A stretch of 64,000 nt of DNA from JBCBWG01 sp036804185 (GTDB lineage: Bacteria; Pseudomonadota; Alphaproteobacteria; Rhizobiales; Hyphomicrobiaceae), in assembly GCA_050330095.1 (NCBI GenBank), contig JBHJOC010000035.1:1-64000 (forward strand), given 5' to 3'. Position numbers and translations under genes: made by a program. Of the stretch, positions 17,465-26,645 are shown one piece after another (the first letter of the stretch is position 1; each line of letters begins with the position of its first letter). The notes under the pieces are model-generated. The model saw only the letters and a program-made list of their open reading frames with translations, had not been told where the DNA came from and made no database searches.

Positions 17465-18763
17465 ATGCTCACGAACCAACTGCGCTGGCTTGCTGCCGGC
17501 GTTCTGGCTTTGTCGGCAATCGCTGCGCCAAGCTTGGCCCAAGACAAAGAGATCAAACTTGGCGTGATCTACGATCAGACCGGTGCTTTTGCAGCTGGCG
17601 GATCGAATGCTGCTGCCATAGGCACCCAGATCGCGATCGACATGATCAACGAGCGGGGCGGTATCGAGGGCTACAAGCTCGTTGCATTCAATGCCGACGC
17701 GCAGTCGAAGGCCGATGTCGCCATCAACGAGGCAGAGCGCCTCCTGAACGACGTGCGAGTCGATCTATTGATGGGCGTTTTCTCATCTGCACACTGCGTG
17801 CCGATGGCCGCGAAGGTCGACGCAGCTCAAAAGTTCATGTGGGCGAACGTTTGCGTCGCCTCGGCGGTCTTCAAGGATAAGAACCTCAAGTACGTATTCC
17901 GCGCACAGGTCCACTCTGACCAGTTCGGCGAAGCATCATGTCAATTCATCGCCGACAACGCGACGACGAAGTTTGGCGCTGAGCCAAAAGATATCCGGGT
18001 CGCGATCATCCATGAAGATGGTCCTTATGGCGTCGGCGTTGCCAAGGGGAACAAGGAGAAGTGCGCCGCACTCGGCATGAATATCGTGCACGAGGAAGGC
18101 TACGCTGCCACCTCGACGGACCTGTCCGCGCTGATCACCAAGCTGCGTCGCGCCCGGCCCGACGTGATCCTGCATACAGGCTACAATCCGGATATCACCA
18201 TGTTCCTGCGCCAATCGAAGGAGCAGGGCTTGAAGTGGAAAGCGCTCATCGGGCACGGCGCAGGCTACGGCCAGATCGACAAGCTCAAGGAAACCTTCGG
18301 CGCGGATGCGAACTACATCCTCAACGTCGACCCGGTTGCCGCACAGTTGCTCGACCCAGCGACACTGGCGCCAGGGCTGGGCGACGTGACGGCTGAAATG
18401 GTCAAGCGGTATAAAGCACAGACCGGGGTCGAAGAAGTCCCGCCGCATACGTCGATGGGCTTCAACCAGTCCTGGATCCTGTTCACGGACGTCATTCCGC
18501 GCGCCATCACGAAGTTCGGTGGCATCGGGCCCGAGGCCCTGCGCCAGGCTGCACTCGAGACCGACATTCCCGAGGGCGGCACAATCCAGGGCTACGGGGT
18601 CAAGTTCAATCCGCCAGGCCACCCGATGGCCGGACAGAACGCGCGATCGAGCCCTGTTGTGATGCAGTACGTCGATGGCGCGACCAAGATCGTATGGCCG
18701 AACGCGATCAAGACCTTCGACGCGGTCGTTCCATTGCCAGCCGGCCACGCCTACGCCCGCTGA
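17465..18763 (+). CDS. Branched-chain amino acid-type ABC transporter, substrate-binding protein
   Basis: A 432-residue periplasmic protein. The Sec signal peptide ends after SLAQ near residue 25; the mature part begins DKEIKLGVIYDQTGAFAAGG, the usual opening of the type-6 (HAAT) periplasmic binding fold. GGIEGYKL, NEAERLL and DVILHTGYNPDI follow the family pattern. GGGGAGG lies just before ATG 17465. It heads an operon with two ATPases, two permeases and an enzyme-like gene. The ligand is not readable; such proteins bind amino acids, amides, urea or aromatic acids. Confidence 0.93.
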   Translation: MLTNQLRWLAAGVLALSAIAAPSLAQDKEIKLGVIYDQTGAFAAGGSNAAAIGTQIAIDMINERGGIEGYKLVAFNADAQSKADVAINEAERLLNDVRVDLLMGVFSSAHCVPMAAKVDAAQKFMWANVCVASAVFKDKNLKYVFRAQVHSDQFGEASCQFIADNATTKFGAEPKDIRVAIIHEDGPYGVGVAKGNKEKCAALGMNIVHEEGYAATSTDLSALITKLRRARPDVILHTGYNPDITMFLRQSKEQGLKWKALIGHGAGYGQIDKLKETFGADANYILNVDPVAAQLLDPATLAPGLGDVTAEMVKRYKAQTGVEEVPPHTSMGFNQSWILFTDVIPRAITKFGGIGPEALRQAALETDIPEGGTIQGYGVKFNPPGHPMAGQNARSSPVVMQYVDGATKIVWPNAIKTFDAVVPLPAGHAYAR

Positions 18764-18873
18764 TCGCAGCAGAATGTCGGATGCGCTGCACGCGACCTGC
18801 AGCGCATCCGGTGCTCTCTCCACGGCTTCGACACCACCCCTCACGTTGTGCGCCAGACGGGACGCGAGACCGC

Positions 18874-19620
18874 ATGCCGATGCTCGAGGTCAAGGGCCTG
18901 ACGAAGAAATTCGGCGGGTTCACCGCAATCAACAACGTCAATTTCATTGTCGAACAGGGCGAGATTCTTGGTCTGATCGGTCCCAACGGGTCAGGCAAAA
19001 GCACCACGTTCAATTGCGTGGCAGGTATGTACGTGCCGACCGAGGGGTCTATTCTTTTTGAGGGACGCGAGATCGGCGGCTTTCCTGCCCACAAGGTTTG
19101 CCAAGCTGGGATCGGCAGGACCTATCAGATTCCGCGACCCTTCCATTCGCTGTCCCTGCTCGAGAATGTGGCCCTGTCGTCGTACTTCGGCCAGGGCAAG
19201 TCGGTGACGCGTGCGCAAGCCTGGGCCCAGGCTGAAGAGGCGCTCGCGACCGTCGGGCTGCCGACCGACCCGCACGCGCGAACCGAAGGCCTCGGGGCGG
19301 CGTCGCTCAAGAAGCTCGAGCTGGCGCGCGCGCTTGCGACCCAGCCACGACTACTGCTCGCCGACGAGAGCCTGAACGGCCTCGACCACGGTGAAATGGA
19401 TCAGGCCGCAGACATGCTGCAACGGATCAGGCGCGAGCGCGGCATCACCATCGTCTGGGTTGAACACATCATGGGTGTGTTGATGCGGGTCGTGGACCGC
19501 GTCGTGGTGCTCGATCACGGTGAGGTCATTTTCGATGGCGCGCCGCAGGCTGCCCAGGCCGACCGCAAAGTGATCGAGGTCTATCTCGGCAGCGAAGCTG
19601 TCGAAGCGAACGCGGCATGA
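18874..19620 (+). CDS. HAAT-type ABC transporter ATP-binding protein (LivG-like)
   Basis: A 248-residue ATPase. Walker A is GPNGSGKST (residues about 33-41), the Q-loop is in GRTYQIPRPF, Walker B is RLLLADES, and the switch His is in VWVEHIMGVLM. The signature motif is atypical, LGAASLKKLELARAL instead of LSGGQ; degenerate signatures are known in LivG-type subunits. It pairs with the LivF-like ATPase encoded 7 bp downstream. ATG 18874 is followed by a second ATG two codons on; either could serve. Confidence 0.92.
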   Translation: MPMLEVKGLTKKFGGFTAINNVNFIVEQGEILGLIGPNGSGKSTTFNCVAGMYVPTEGSILFEGREIGGFPAHKVCQAGIGRTYQIPRPFHSLSLLENVALSSYFGQGKSVTRAQAWAQAEEALATVGLPTDPHARTEGLGAASLKKLELARALATQPRLLLADESLNGLDHGEMDQAADMLQRIRRERGITIVWVEHIMGVLMRVVDRVVVLDHGEVIFDGAPQAAQADRKVIEVYLGSEAVEANAA

Positions 19621-19627
19621 GGCCCTG

Positions 19628-20332
19628 ATGCTCGAACTTGCCAACGTTGACGCCGGCTACGGCCAGTTCCAGGCCCTCTTCGATGTGACCATGCGGGTCG
19701 AAGCGGGCGAAGCTGTTGCTGTGATCGGCGCAAATGGTGCCGGCAAGACCACGCTGCTGCGCGTGATTTCAGGCATGTTGCCCGCGCGGGCGGGCCGCAT
19801 AACGATGGAGTCGATCGACCTACGGGCGACACCACCGCACAAGATCGTCGAAACAGGGATCGCTCATGTTCCGGAAAGCCGCAGGCTGTTCCCGCGCCTG
19901 ACGGTGGAGGACAACCTCAAGATGGGTGCGTTCATCAAGTCGGCGCGCCCGCACTTTCCCGAGCGCCTTGACTACGTCTACGAGCTCTTTCCGCGTCTCA
20001 AGGACCGCCGTGGCCAGCTCGCTGGAACCATGTCGGGCGGCGAGCAGCAAATGTGCGCCATCGCCCGCGCGCTGATGAGCAAGCCAAAGCTCATTCTCCT
20101 CGATGAACCCTCGATGGGGCTCGCCCCCGTGATCGTCGCACAAGTTTTCGATCTCGTTCGCCGGATCCGATCCGAGGGCTACACGGTCCTCATTGTCGAG
20201 CAGAACGTGAGGCAGGTGCTTGCCGTCGCCGACCGGGCGTATTTGATCGAGGTTGGCCGGATCAAGGCCCAAGGCAGCTCGGCCGAACTGCTCACCAGTG
20301 ACGAGGTCCAAAAGGCTTACATGGGGATTTGA
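19628..20332 (+). CDS. HAAT-type ABC transporter ATP-binding protein (LivF-like)
   Basis: A 234-residue ATPase. Walker A is GANGAGKTT, the signature is MSGGEQQMCAIARAL, Walker B is LILLDEPSMGLAP and the switch region is VLIVEQNVRQVL, all standard for LivF. GAGG of the preceding gene's end supplies the ribosome site for ATG 19628. It powers the importer with the LivG-like subunit. Length is typical. Confidence 0.95.
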   Translation: MLELANVDAGYGQFQALFDVTMRVEAGEAVAVIGANGAGKTTLLRVISGMLPARAGRITMESIDLRATPPHKIVETGIAHVPESRRLFPRLTVEDNLKMGAFIKSARPHFPERLDYVYELFPRLKDRRGQLAGTMSGGEQQMCAIARALMSKPKLILLDEPSMGLAPVIVAQVFDLVRRIRSEGYTVLIVEQNVRQVLAVADRAYLIEVGRIKAQGSSAELLTSDEVQKAYMGI

Positions 20333-20447
20333 CTAGCGGGCCGGCGGGCCCAGCCTCGGGAGATCGGCCGCTGCCGGTATCAGGAATGCGCTGCCACGGT
20401 CGGCCCATCGGCGGCCCGGGCAACAACGGACTTGAGGAAGAGCTGCG

Positions 20448-21320
20448 ATGGACTGTTCACTCGACATCTATTTCCTCGAAGCGGTGCTGAACGGCATCTT
20501 GCTGGCCGGCCTTCTCGCTTTGCTCGCGCTTGGCCTGAACCTGATCTTCGGCGTGATCGACGTCGTCTGGATCTGCTACGCCGAACTCGTGATGGTCGGC
20601 ATGTACGGGATCTTCCATGCCCATAGAACGTTCGATGTGCCGCTACCGCTGGCCTTCGTGTTCGGCATCATCCTTGTCGCGATCGCAGGACTGATCCTGC
20701 ATTACGTGATCATCAGGCAGGTTCTCGACAGCGCGCCGATCAACCAATTGCTCGTGACGGGTGGCGTGCTCTTCCTGCTCCAGGCGTCTGCAACCATGGC
20801 GTTCGGGATCGAGTTCCAGAACCTCGGCGTTCAGCTCGGGTCAGTGTCGTTTGCCGACATGTTCTTCTCCTGGAGCCGCCTTATCACGTTTGGCGTGGCG
20901 CTCCTGGCCATGCTCGTTCTGTGGCAGTTCCTGCGGCGCACTTACATCGGCACAGCGATCCGCGCGATCAGCCAGGATCGCCAGATCATGCCGCTGATGG
21001 GGGTCGATTCGAAGCAGGTCTACCTGGTGACGTCAGCGATCGGGGGCGGGTTGGCCGGTCTCGCTGCATCGCTGATGGTGCTGCAATACGACATCTATCC
21101 GCAGATCGGCCTGCAGTTCGGGCCGCTCATCTTCATGATCTGCGTCCTCGGCGGGCTCGGCAATATGATCGGCGGTTTCATTGCAGCGTTCATCATCGCC
21201 CAGTTCATTACGATTGGCGGCTCATGCTTCGCAACGGAGTGGGGCTACGCGATTGCGTTCCTGTTCTTCATGCTCGTGATGTTCGTGCGCCCACAGGGTC
21301 TGTTCGGGGGCAAGTCATGA
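20448..21320 (+). CDS. HAAT-type ABC transporter permease (LivH-like)
   Basis: A 290-residue inner-membrane protein with about eight hydrophobic spans. ALGLNLIFGVIDV near the N-terminus and GGLAGLAASLM plus CVLGGLGNMIGGF near the C-terminus are the conserved LivH stretches; the last forms the ATPase-contact loop. GAGG precedes ATG 20448. Its stop overlaps the start of the next permease (ATGA), so the two are translationally coupled. Confidence 0.94.
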   Translation: MDCSLDIYFLEAVLNGILLAGLLALLALGLNLIFGVIDVVWICYAELVMVGMYGIFHAHRTFDVPLPLAFVFGIILVAIAGLILHYVIIRQVLDSAPINQLLVTGGVLFLLQASATMAFGIEFQNLGVQLGSVSFADMFFSWSRLITFGVALLAMLVLWQFLRRTYIGTAIRAISQDRQIMPLMGVDSKQVYLVTSAIGGGLAGLAASLMVLQYDIYPQIGLQFGPLIFMICVLGGLGNMIGGFIAAFIIAQFITIGGSCFATEWGYAIAFLFFMLVMFVRPQGLFGGKS

Positions 21321-22333
21321 GCCTGCGTATCAACCCCATTTATGCTGTCGGTCTGCTGGCGCTCGTTGCGCTGCCGTTCATCCTGCAAGCTGTCTTTCCG
21401 CTCTCGTCGCGCTACTACCTGCATCTCGCCATCCAGATGCTGATGTGGGCGTTCATCTACACCGGTTGGTCGCTGATGGGGCGGTTCGGGCTCGTCTCGC
21501 TCGGCCACGGAGCGTTCACCGGGCTCGGCGCATACGTGACGGTGCTATTGTGGAATGAAGCCGGGCTCACCCCACTGATTGGGATACCGGTCGCGGTGTT
21601 GGCGGCCGTTTTCGTCAGCCAGATCGTTGGATATCCGAGCTTCCGGCAGCGGATCACTGGGCACTATTTCGCGCTACTGACGCTTGCGCTGACCGAGTTC
21701 GTCCGCCTCGCCATCGTCGGTCTGCGGGAGACGACGGGAGGTTCGCTCGGCACGCAGCCCCAACGGTATGGCGACGGCATCTCTCTTTATGCTGTCCAGT
21801 TCGAGCCCGACCGCGTGCTCGCTTACTTCGTCGCGCTCGTGATGTGGGTGATCGGCCTCTACATCTGGCACCGCGTTGACCGATCCATGGACCGCTATGC
21901 CCTTGATGCGGCAAACGTCGACGAGGATGCGGCTGCGTCGGTCGGCATTGACGTGACGCGTGAGAAGCTCAAGATCACGGCGCTATCGGCCGGCATGTGC
22001 GCGTTCGGCGGGGCGATGTACGGCCAGTATCAGATGTATATCGGGCCTGATACGATTGCTGGCCTGACCATCTCGCTCAACATCGTTTTCGCCTGCATCG
22101 CTGGTGGGATTGGCGTCATGCTCGGCCCGACGCTCGGCGCGATCCTGACACAGTCACTCACAGAATTCCTGAGGGTTGCGATCCAGTCCAACGAGGCAAT
22201 TCGCACGACGCTCGGGTCGAGCGCGCTCGCACTCGACACTGCCGTCTACGGCTTGCTGCTGATCCTGTTCATCATCTACATGCCAAAGGGCATCCTGGGG
22301 ACAGCTCAGGAGTGGTGGAACAAGCGACGGTGA
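21317..22333 (+). CDS. HAAT-type ABC transporter permease (LivM-like)
   Basis: A 338-residue inner-membrane protein with about nine to ten spans. SLMGRFGLVSLGHGAFTGLG is the conserved LivM N-terminal stretch. The cytoplasmic coupling region includes NVDEDAAASVGIDVTREKLK, and GGIGVMLGPTLGA follows. ATG 21317 overlaps the previous stop codon. It forms the heterodimeric channel with the LivH-like subunit. Length is typical. Confidence 0.94.
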   Translation: MSLRINPIYAVGLLALVALPFILQAVFPLSSRYYLHLAIQMLMWAFIYTGWSLMGRFGLVSLGHGAFTGLGAYVTVLLWNEAGLTPLIGIPVAVLAAVFVSQIVGYPSFRQRITGHYFALLTLALTEFVRLAIVGLRETTGGSLGTQPQRYGDGISLYAVQFEPDRVLAYFVALVMWVIGLYIWHRVDRSMDRYALDAANVDEDAAASVGIDVTREKLKITALSAGMCAFGGAMYGQYQMYIGPDTIAGLTISLNIVFACIAGGIGVMLGPTLGAILTQSLTEFLRVAIQSNEAIRTTLGSSALALDTAVYGLLLILFIIYMPKGILGTAQEWWNKRR

Positions 22334-22340
22334 GGCGCGG

Positions 22341-23090
22341 ATGAGTGGTGCAGTGGAATTCCAGCCTGGCGGCTACAGGTATGTCCCTGGCGTGTTCCAA
22401 TATTCGGCGGGCGTCGCAGCCTTGCCGGGTTTCGAAATCGTGCATGCCCGGCTCGCACGCAGTGTCGCGCTTGCCGAGGGGTTCGAGCGCGTTCGCCAGC
22501 ACCTCTCCGCACTCGGGCGGCCTCTAACCGCATTCTGCGCCTGTGAGTTGCGCTCGCCCGCCCCGTTTACTGAGGATGGCTTTCGAGCGTTCAACGAGGT
22601 CTACGTCGGCACGCTTGCGCAATGGGGCATCTATCGCGACGGAGCAAATCCGGTCGCGCGTTCGAACGTCTGTCCGAAGATCGATCCGCCGGCCGAACCG
22701 TCGCTCTACGCCTTCGCCTACACGGTTCCAGCGCTTGAGGCGCCGCCAAGCTGTGCAGTCGCCGGGTCTGGGGAAGCGCCGGAGGGCAAGGCGAACTACC
22801 GGGACCACATCGTTGCCTTGGACGATGTATCGGCTGCCGGCCTGCGCGCGAAGGCCCTCTTCGTGACGAGCGAGATGCGGCGCAGGCTGGCTGCGCTCGA
22901 CTTCGCCGAGGCTGATCCCACCACCGCCCAGGTTTACACAGTCCAGCCCTTGCATGACCTGATCGAGACGGTGCTGCTGCCGAGCGGACTTTGTGGCCAC
23001 GGGTTTGCGCTGCACCACTGCAGGCCACCCGTCGAAGGCCTCGAGTTCGAGATGGACTGCCGCATTGTGCGGCGCGAGATCGTTATCTGA
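22341..23090 (+). CDS. Conserved protein at the end of the HAAT operon; possible CnbZ/RidA-like deaminase
   Basis: A 249-residue soluble protein, 7 bp after the LivM-like gene with GAGG before ATG 22341, so almost certainly cotranscribed. The sequence reads as an enzyme: FCACELRSP, EVYVGTLAQWGIY, ARSNVCPKIDPP, SGEAPEGKANYRDHIV and AQVYTVQPLHDL look like conserved blocks. From memory they resemble proteins named 2-amino-5-chloromuconate deaminase (CnbZ), with loose RidA-like features, but I cannot confirm this. No signal peptide. The linkage suggests it acts on the compound imported by the transporter, perhaps an amino or amide compound. Confidence 0.6.
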   Translation: MSGAVEFQPGGYRYVPGVFQYSAGVAALPGFEIVHARLARSVALAEGFERVRQHLSALGRPLTAFCACELRSPAPFTEDGFRAFNEVYVGTLAQWGIYRDGANPVARSNVCPKIDPPAEPSLYAFAYTVPALEAPPSCAVAGSGEAPEGKANYRDHIVALDDVSAAGLRAKALFVTSEMRRRLAALDFAEADPTTAQVYTVQPLHDLIETVLLPSGLCGHGFALHHCRPPVEGLEFEMDCRIVRREIVI

Positions 23091-23193
23091 TCGTCGTCGT
23101 TGTACGGCGCTCCGAGTGCCCATTGCCGAGGGCCGGGTGCGAACTGCGAAGCGGGGGCCTTGATCCGGCCCCGCCGCCAGCGTCGAAACCGCT

Positions 23194-24222
23194 TCACTCG
23201 ACTGTCAGCATGATCTTGCCGATGTGGGCGCTCGATTCCATCAGGCGATGGGCGTCGGCCGCCCGGGCAAGCGGGAAAGTCGTGTGGATTATCGGTTTCA
23301 CGGTCCCGGCCTCAAGCAGCGGCCAGACCTTTGCTTCGAGCGCGCGCGCAATCTCGGCCTTCTGCTCGATCGTACGCGGCCGCAGCGTCGAACCGGTCCA
23401 AGTCAGCCGCCGCGTCATTAGTTTCATGAAATCGGCCGACACCTTCGAGCCGCCGAGCCATGCGATCTGGACCAGCCGGCCCTCAAGCGCGAGCACATCA
23501 AGGTTTCGCGAGACGTAGTCGCCGCCGACCATGTCGAGGATCACGTCGACGCCGGCGCCGTCGGTGAGCGCCATCGCACGGTCCTTGAAGTCTTCACGGG
23601 CGTAATTGATCGCGGCGTCTGCCCCGAGGTCGAGGCAGGCTCTGCATTTCTCGTCGCTTCCTGCCGTGGCAAACACGCGGGAGCCGAACGCTTTTGCGAG
23701 CTGGATTGCTGTCGTTCCGATGCCACTCGAGCCGCCATGGACCAGCAGGGTTTCACCGGGGCTCAGACGGCCGCGATCGAACACGTTGGTCCAAACCGTG
23801 AAGTAGGTCTCCGGCACGCCGCCCGCCTCAAGCAGACTGAGTGGCGAGGGCACTGGCAAAGCCTGGACCTCCGGCGCCAGACAATATTCAGCATAACCGC
23901 CGCCGGCGACGAGTGCGCATACGCGTTCGCCGATCGCAAAGCGGGCCGCACCGTTGCCTCGGGCGACGACCACGCCAGCCACTTCGAGGCCTGGAACGGG
24001 ACTTGCGCCGCGCGGAGGGTTATATTGGCCGAGCCGTTGCTGCACATCAGGGCGGTTAACGCCGGCTGATGCAACCTTGATCAGGATTTCCCCATCTTCG
24101 GGCTTGGGGACCGGCATGCGGTCCGGCTTCAGGACATCAGGCGGCCCGAAGCCATCGAGCTTTACGTAGAGCATCGTCTCAGCAATTCCAGCCGCGGCTG
24201 GCGTGTCGGGTGTTTGGCTCAT
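23194..24222 (-). CDS. NAD(P)H:quinone oxidoreductase (zinc-free MDR family)
   Basis: A 342-residue member of the quinone oxidoreductase/PIG3 branch. VASAGVNRPDVQQRLGQY is typical of PIG3-like proteins, VPGLEVAGVV follows, and the cofactor loop is LVHGGSSGIGTTAIQLAKA, lacking zinc-binding residues. The C-terminus HIGKIMLTVE is standard. It reduces quinones or related electrophiles with NADPH. GAGGA lies upstream of ATG 24222. Convergent with the HAAT operon; the 103-bp gap between them may hold a fragment of the dispersed repeat (near 23124-23160). Confidence 0.92.
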   Translation of the reverse strand: MSQTPDTPAAAGIAETMLYVKLDGFGPPDVLKPDRMPVPKPEDGEILIKVASAGVNRPDVQQRLGQYNPPRGASPVPGLEVAGVVVARGNGAARFAIGERVCALVAGGGYAEYCLAPEVQALPVPSPLSLLEAGGVPETYFTVWTNVFDRGRLSPGETLLVHGGSSGIGTTAIQLAKAFGSRVFATAGSDEKCRACLDLGADAAINYAREDFKDRAMALTDGAGVDVILDMVGGDYVSRNLDVLALEGRLVQIAWLGGSKVSADFMKLMTRRLTWTGSTLRPRTIEQKAEIARALEAKVWPLLEAGTVKPIIHTTFPLARAADAHRLMESSAHIGKIMLTVE

Positions 24223-24473
24223 CGGGCTGTCCTCGTCGATGTTGGATCTGGCTTCTCAGGGAGGCGGTGACGGGCGTGGCCGAGCAGCGGCCTGAGCCGG
24301 TGGCGCCCAGGGCGCAAGGCCGCGGCTCGCCCGGAGATGATGACGCGAGAGTGCCTGATGGGCCTATCGGTCCGCATCGTCAACGCCGCACCGTGGTTGA
24401 GGTTCGACCACGGCGCAGGGCCTCGGCGTTCCGCTGGCCGATTTGGCGACGTCGCGAATGGCACGATCACCTC

Positions 24474-24502
24474 TTGACGACCTTCGTCTTTAGGACTACC
24501 TC
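24474..24502 (+). promoter_or_regulatory. Possible groESL promoter
   Basis: CTTGACG with its TTGACG hexamer at 24474-24479 is a good -35. Seventeen bases later, CTACCTC at 24496-24502 is a poor sigma-70 -10 but loosely like the C-rich -10 of alphaproteobacterial RpoH promoters. The CIRCE element starts 17 bp downstream, where it is usually found relative to the start of transcription, which supports this position. Confidence 0.4.
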
Positions 24503-24518
24503 CCGGCGGTAACGGCCG

Positions 24519-24545
24519 TTGGCACTCATCTGACGCGAGTGCTAA
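24519..24545. promoter_or_regulatory. CIRCE element (HrcA operator)
   Basis: TTGGCACTC, nine-base spacer, GAGTGCTAA: one mismatch from the consensus TTAGCACTC-N9-GAGTGCTAA. It lies 45 bp before groES. HrcA repressor binding here would hold groESL down outside heat or folding stress; hrcA itself is not in the window. The 366-bp gap between the divergent quinone reductase and groES holds only this and the likely promoter. Confidence 0.9.
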
Positions 24546-24589
24546 CAGCCGTTCTTAATTGCCATCATGATGCTCATGGAGAACACGGC

Positions 24590-24901
24590 ATGAAGTTCCG
24601 CCCCCTGCACGACCGCGTCGTCGTGCGCCGCATCAACTCCGAGACGAAATCGGCTGGCGGCATCATCATCCCGGACACCGCTGCCGAGAAACCGCAACAG
24701 GGCGAAATCATCGCGGTCGGCCCTGGGGCGCGCGGTGACGATAACGAACTGATCCCGCTCGACGTGAAAGTTGGTGACCGCGTGCTGTTCGGCAAGTGGT
24801 CCGGCACGGAAGTCAAGATCGACGGCGAGGAGCTGCTGATCATGAAGGAGAGCGACATCATGGGCGTTCTCGAAGGCACTGCTGCCGCCAAGGCCGCCTG
24901 A
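24590..24901 (+). CDS. groES: Co-chaperonin GroES
   Basis: A 103-residue protein starting MKFRPLHDRVVVRRI and including KSAGGIIIPDTAAEKPQQGE, the mobile loop region. VGDRVLFGKWSGTEVKIDGEE and ESDIMGVLE complete a normal GroES, with a short extra alanine-rich tail. It caps GroEL to enclose folding substrates. ATG 24590 has GGAGA upstream; an upstream ATG would add 17 non-conserved residues. Confidence 0.98.
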   Translation: MKFRPLHDRVVVRRINSETKSAGGIIIPDTAAEKPQQGEIIAVGPGARGDDNELIPLDVKVGDRVLFGKWSGTEVKIDGEELLIMKESDIMGVLEGTAAAKAA

Positions 24902-24980
24902 ACACCTCGCGTCGTGGTCTCAGACACCCGACGCATCGAATGATTACAAGTTCTTCACACGTCAACAGGAGACGCCACTC

Positions 24981-26621
24981 ATGGCTGCCAAAGACGTCAA
25001 ATTCTCGGTCGAAGCGCGCGACAAGATGGTCCGCGGCGTCGACATCCTCGCAAATGCCGTCAAGGTTACGCTCGGCCCAAAGGGTCGCAACGTGATCATT
25101 GAGAAGTCGTTCGGTGCCCCCCGCACCACGAAGGACGGCGTGACGGTCGCCAAGGAAATCGAACTCGAAGACAAGTTCGAGAACATGGGCGCTCAGATGG
25201 TCCGCGAGGTTGCCTCGAAGACCAATGATATCGCCGGCGACGGCACCACGACGGCAACTGTGCTCACTCAGGCCATCGTGAAAGAAGGTCTGAAGTCGGT
25301 CGCTGCCGGCATGAATCCGATGGACCTGAAGCGCGGCATCGACAAGGCTGTTATCGACGTCATCGCCACCATTGGTTCTAAGTCGGTGAAGGTCAAAGAT
25401 TCGTCCGAGATCGCTCAGGTCGGCACGATTTCTGCGAATGGCGAGAAGGAAATCGGCGCAATGATCGCCGAGGCCATGCAGAAAGTCGGCAACGAAGGCG
25501 TGATTACGGTCGAAGAAGCAAAGTCTCTCGAGACCGAACTCGACGTTGTCGAGGGCATGCAGTTCGACCGCGGTTATCTCTCGCCATATTTCATTACCAA
25601 TGCCGAGAAGATGGTCGCAGAACTCGATGAGCCTTACATTCTCATCCATGAGAAGAAGCTCTCGAACCTGCAGGCCATGCTGCCGGTACTCGAAGCTGTG
25701 GTCCAGACGGGCCGGCCACTGCTGATCATCGCCGAAGACGTAGAGGGCGAAGCGCTCGCGACGCTCGTCGTCAACAAGCTCCGCGGTGGCCTCAAGATCG
25801 CAGCTGTCAAGGCACCTGGCTTTGGCGATCGCCGCAAGGCCATGCTCGAGGATATCGCGATCCTGACGAACGGTCAGACGATCTCGGAAGACCTCGGCAT
25901 CAAGCTCGAGAACGTGACGCTCGATATGCTTGGGCGCGCCAAGAAGGTGTCGATCACGAAGGACAACACGACCATCGTTGACGGCGCTGGAGAGAAGTCG
26001 GCGATCGAGGGCCGCATCACGCAGATCAAGGCGCAGATCGAGGACACGACCTCGGACTACGACCGCGAGAAACTTCAAGAGCGCCTGGCAAAGCTTGCCG
26101 GCGGCGTTGCCGTGATCAAGGTTGGCGGCGCCACGGAAGTGGAAGTGAAAGAGCGCAAGGATCGCGTTGACGATGCCTTGAACGCGACGCGCGCAGCCGT
26201 TGAAGAAGGCATTGTCCCCGGTGGCGGCGTCATGCTGCTGCGGGCGGCGCAGGCGATCAGTGTCAAGGGCGAGAACGACGACCAGGAAGCGGGCATTCAG
26301 ATCGTACGCCGCGCACTGCAGTCGCCGATCCGTCAGATCTCGCAGAACGCGGGTGTCGAGGGCTCGGTCGTGGTCGGCAAGGTGCTCGAGAAGGACGACT
26401 TCAACTGGGGTTACGATGCCCAGACCGACAAGTATGTCGACATGGTCAAGGCCGGCATCATCGACCCAGCCAAGGTCGTGCGCATCGCCCTGCAAGACGC
26501 AGCCTCGATCGCTGGGCTTTTGATCACAACGGAAGCCGGGGTCGCGGAAGCTCCAAAGAAAGACGCGCCTGCCGGCATGCCAGGCGGAATGGGCGGAATG
26601 GGCGGCATGGACATGATGTGA
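24981..26621 (+). CDS. groEL: Chaperonin GroEL
   Basis: A 546-residue chaperonin beginning MAAKDVKFSVEARDKMVRG. The ATP-site segments VTLGPKGRNVI, DGTTTATVL and GGGVMLLRA are present, and the C-terminus is the flexible Gly-Met repeat GGMGGMGGMDMM. It lies 79 bp downstream of groES, with AGGAG before ATG 24981. It folds cytoplasmic proteins with GroES. Transcription of the pair most likely stops at the hairpin at 26727. Confidence 0.99.
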   Translation: MAAKDVKFSVEARDKMVRGVDILANAVKVTLGPKGRNVIIEKSFGAPRTTKDGVTVAKEIELEDKFENMGAQMVREVASKTNDIAGDGTTTATVLTQAIVKEGLKSVAAGMNPMDLKRGIDKAVIDVIATIGSKSVKVKDSSEIAQVGTISANGEKEIGAMIAEAMQKVGNEGVITVEEAKSLETELDVVEGMQFDRGYLSPYFITNAEKMVAELDEPYILIHEKKLSNLQAMLPVLEAVVQTGRPLLIIAEDVEGEALATLVVNKLRGGLKIAAVKAPGFGDRRKAMLEDIAILTNGQTISEDLGIKLENVTLDMLGRAKKVSITKDNTTIVDGAGEKSAIEGRITQIKAQIEDTTSDYDREKLQERLAKLAGGVAVIKVGGATEVEVKERKDRVDDALNATRAAVEEGIVPGGGVMLLRAAQAISVKGENDDQEAGIQIVRRALQSPIRQISQNAGVEGSVVVGKVLEKDDFNWGYDAQTDKYVDMVKAGIIDPAKVVRIALQDAASIAGLLITTEAGVAEAPKKDAPAGMPGGMGGMGGMDMM

Positions 26622-26645
26622 TCATCCGTCCAAGCTCTAGGATCG

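Noticed and set aside
24858..26495. 545-residue minus-strand frame opposite groEL
   Set aside because: Antisense shadow of groEL; high-GC genes of strong codon bias often leave long open antisense frames.
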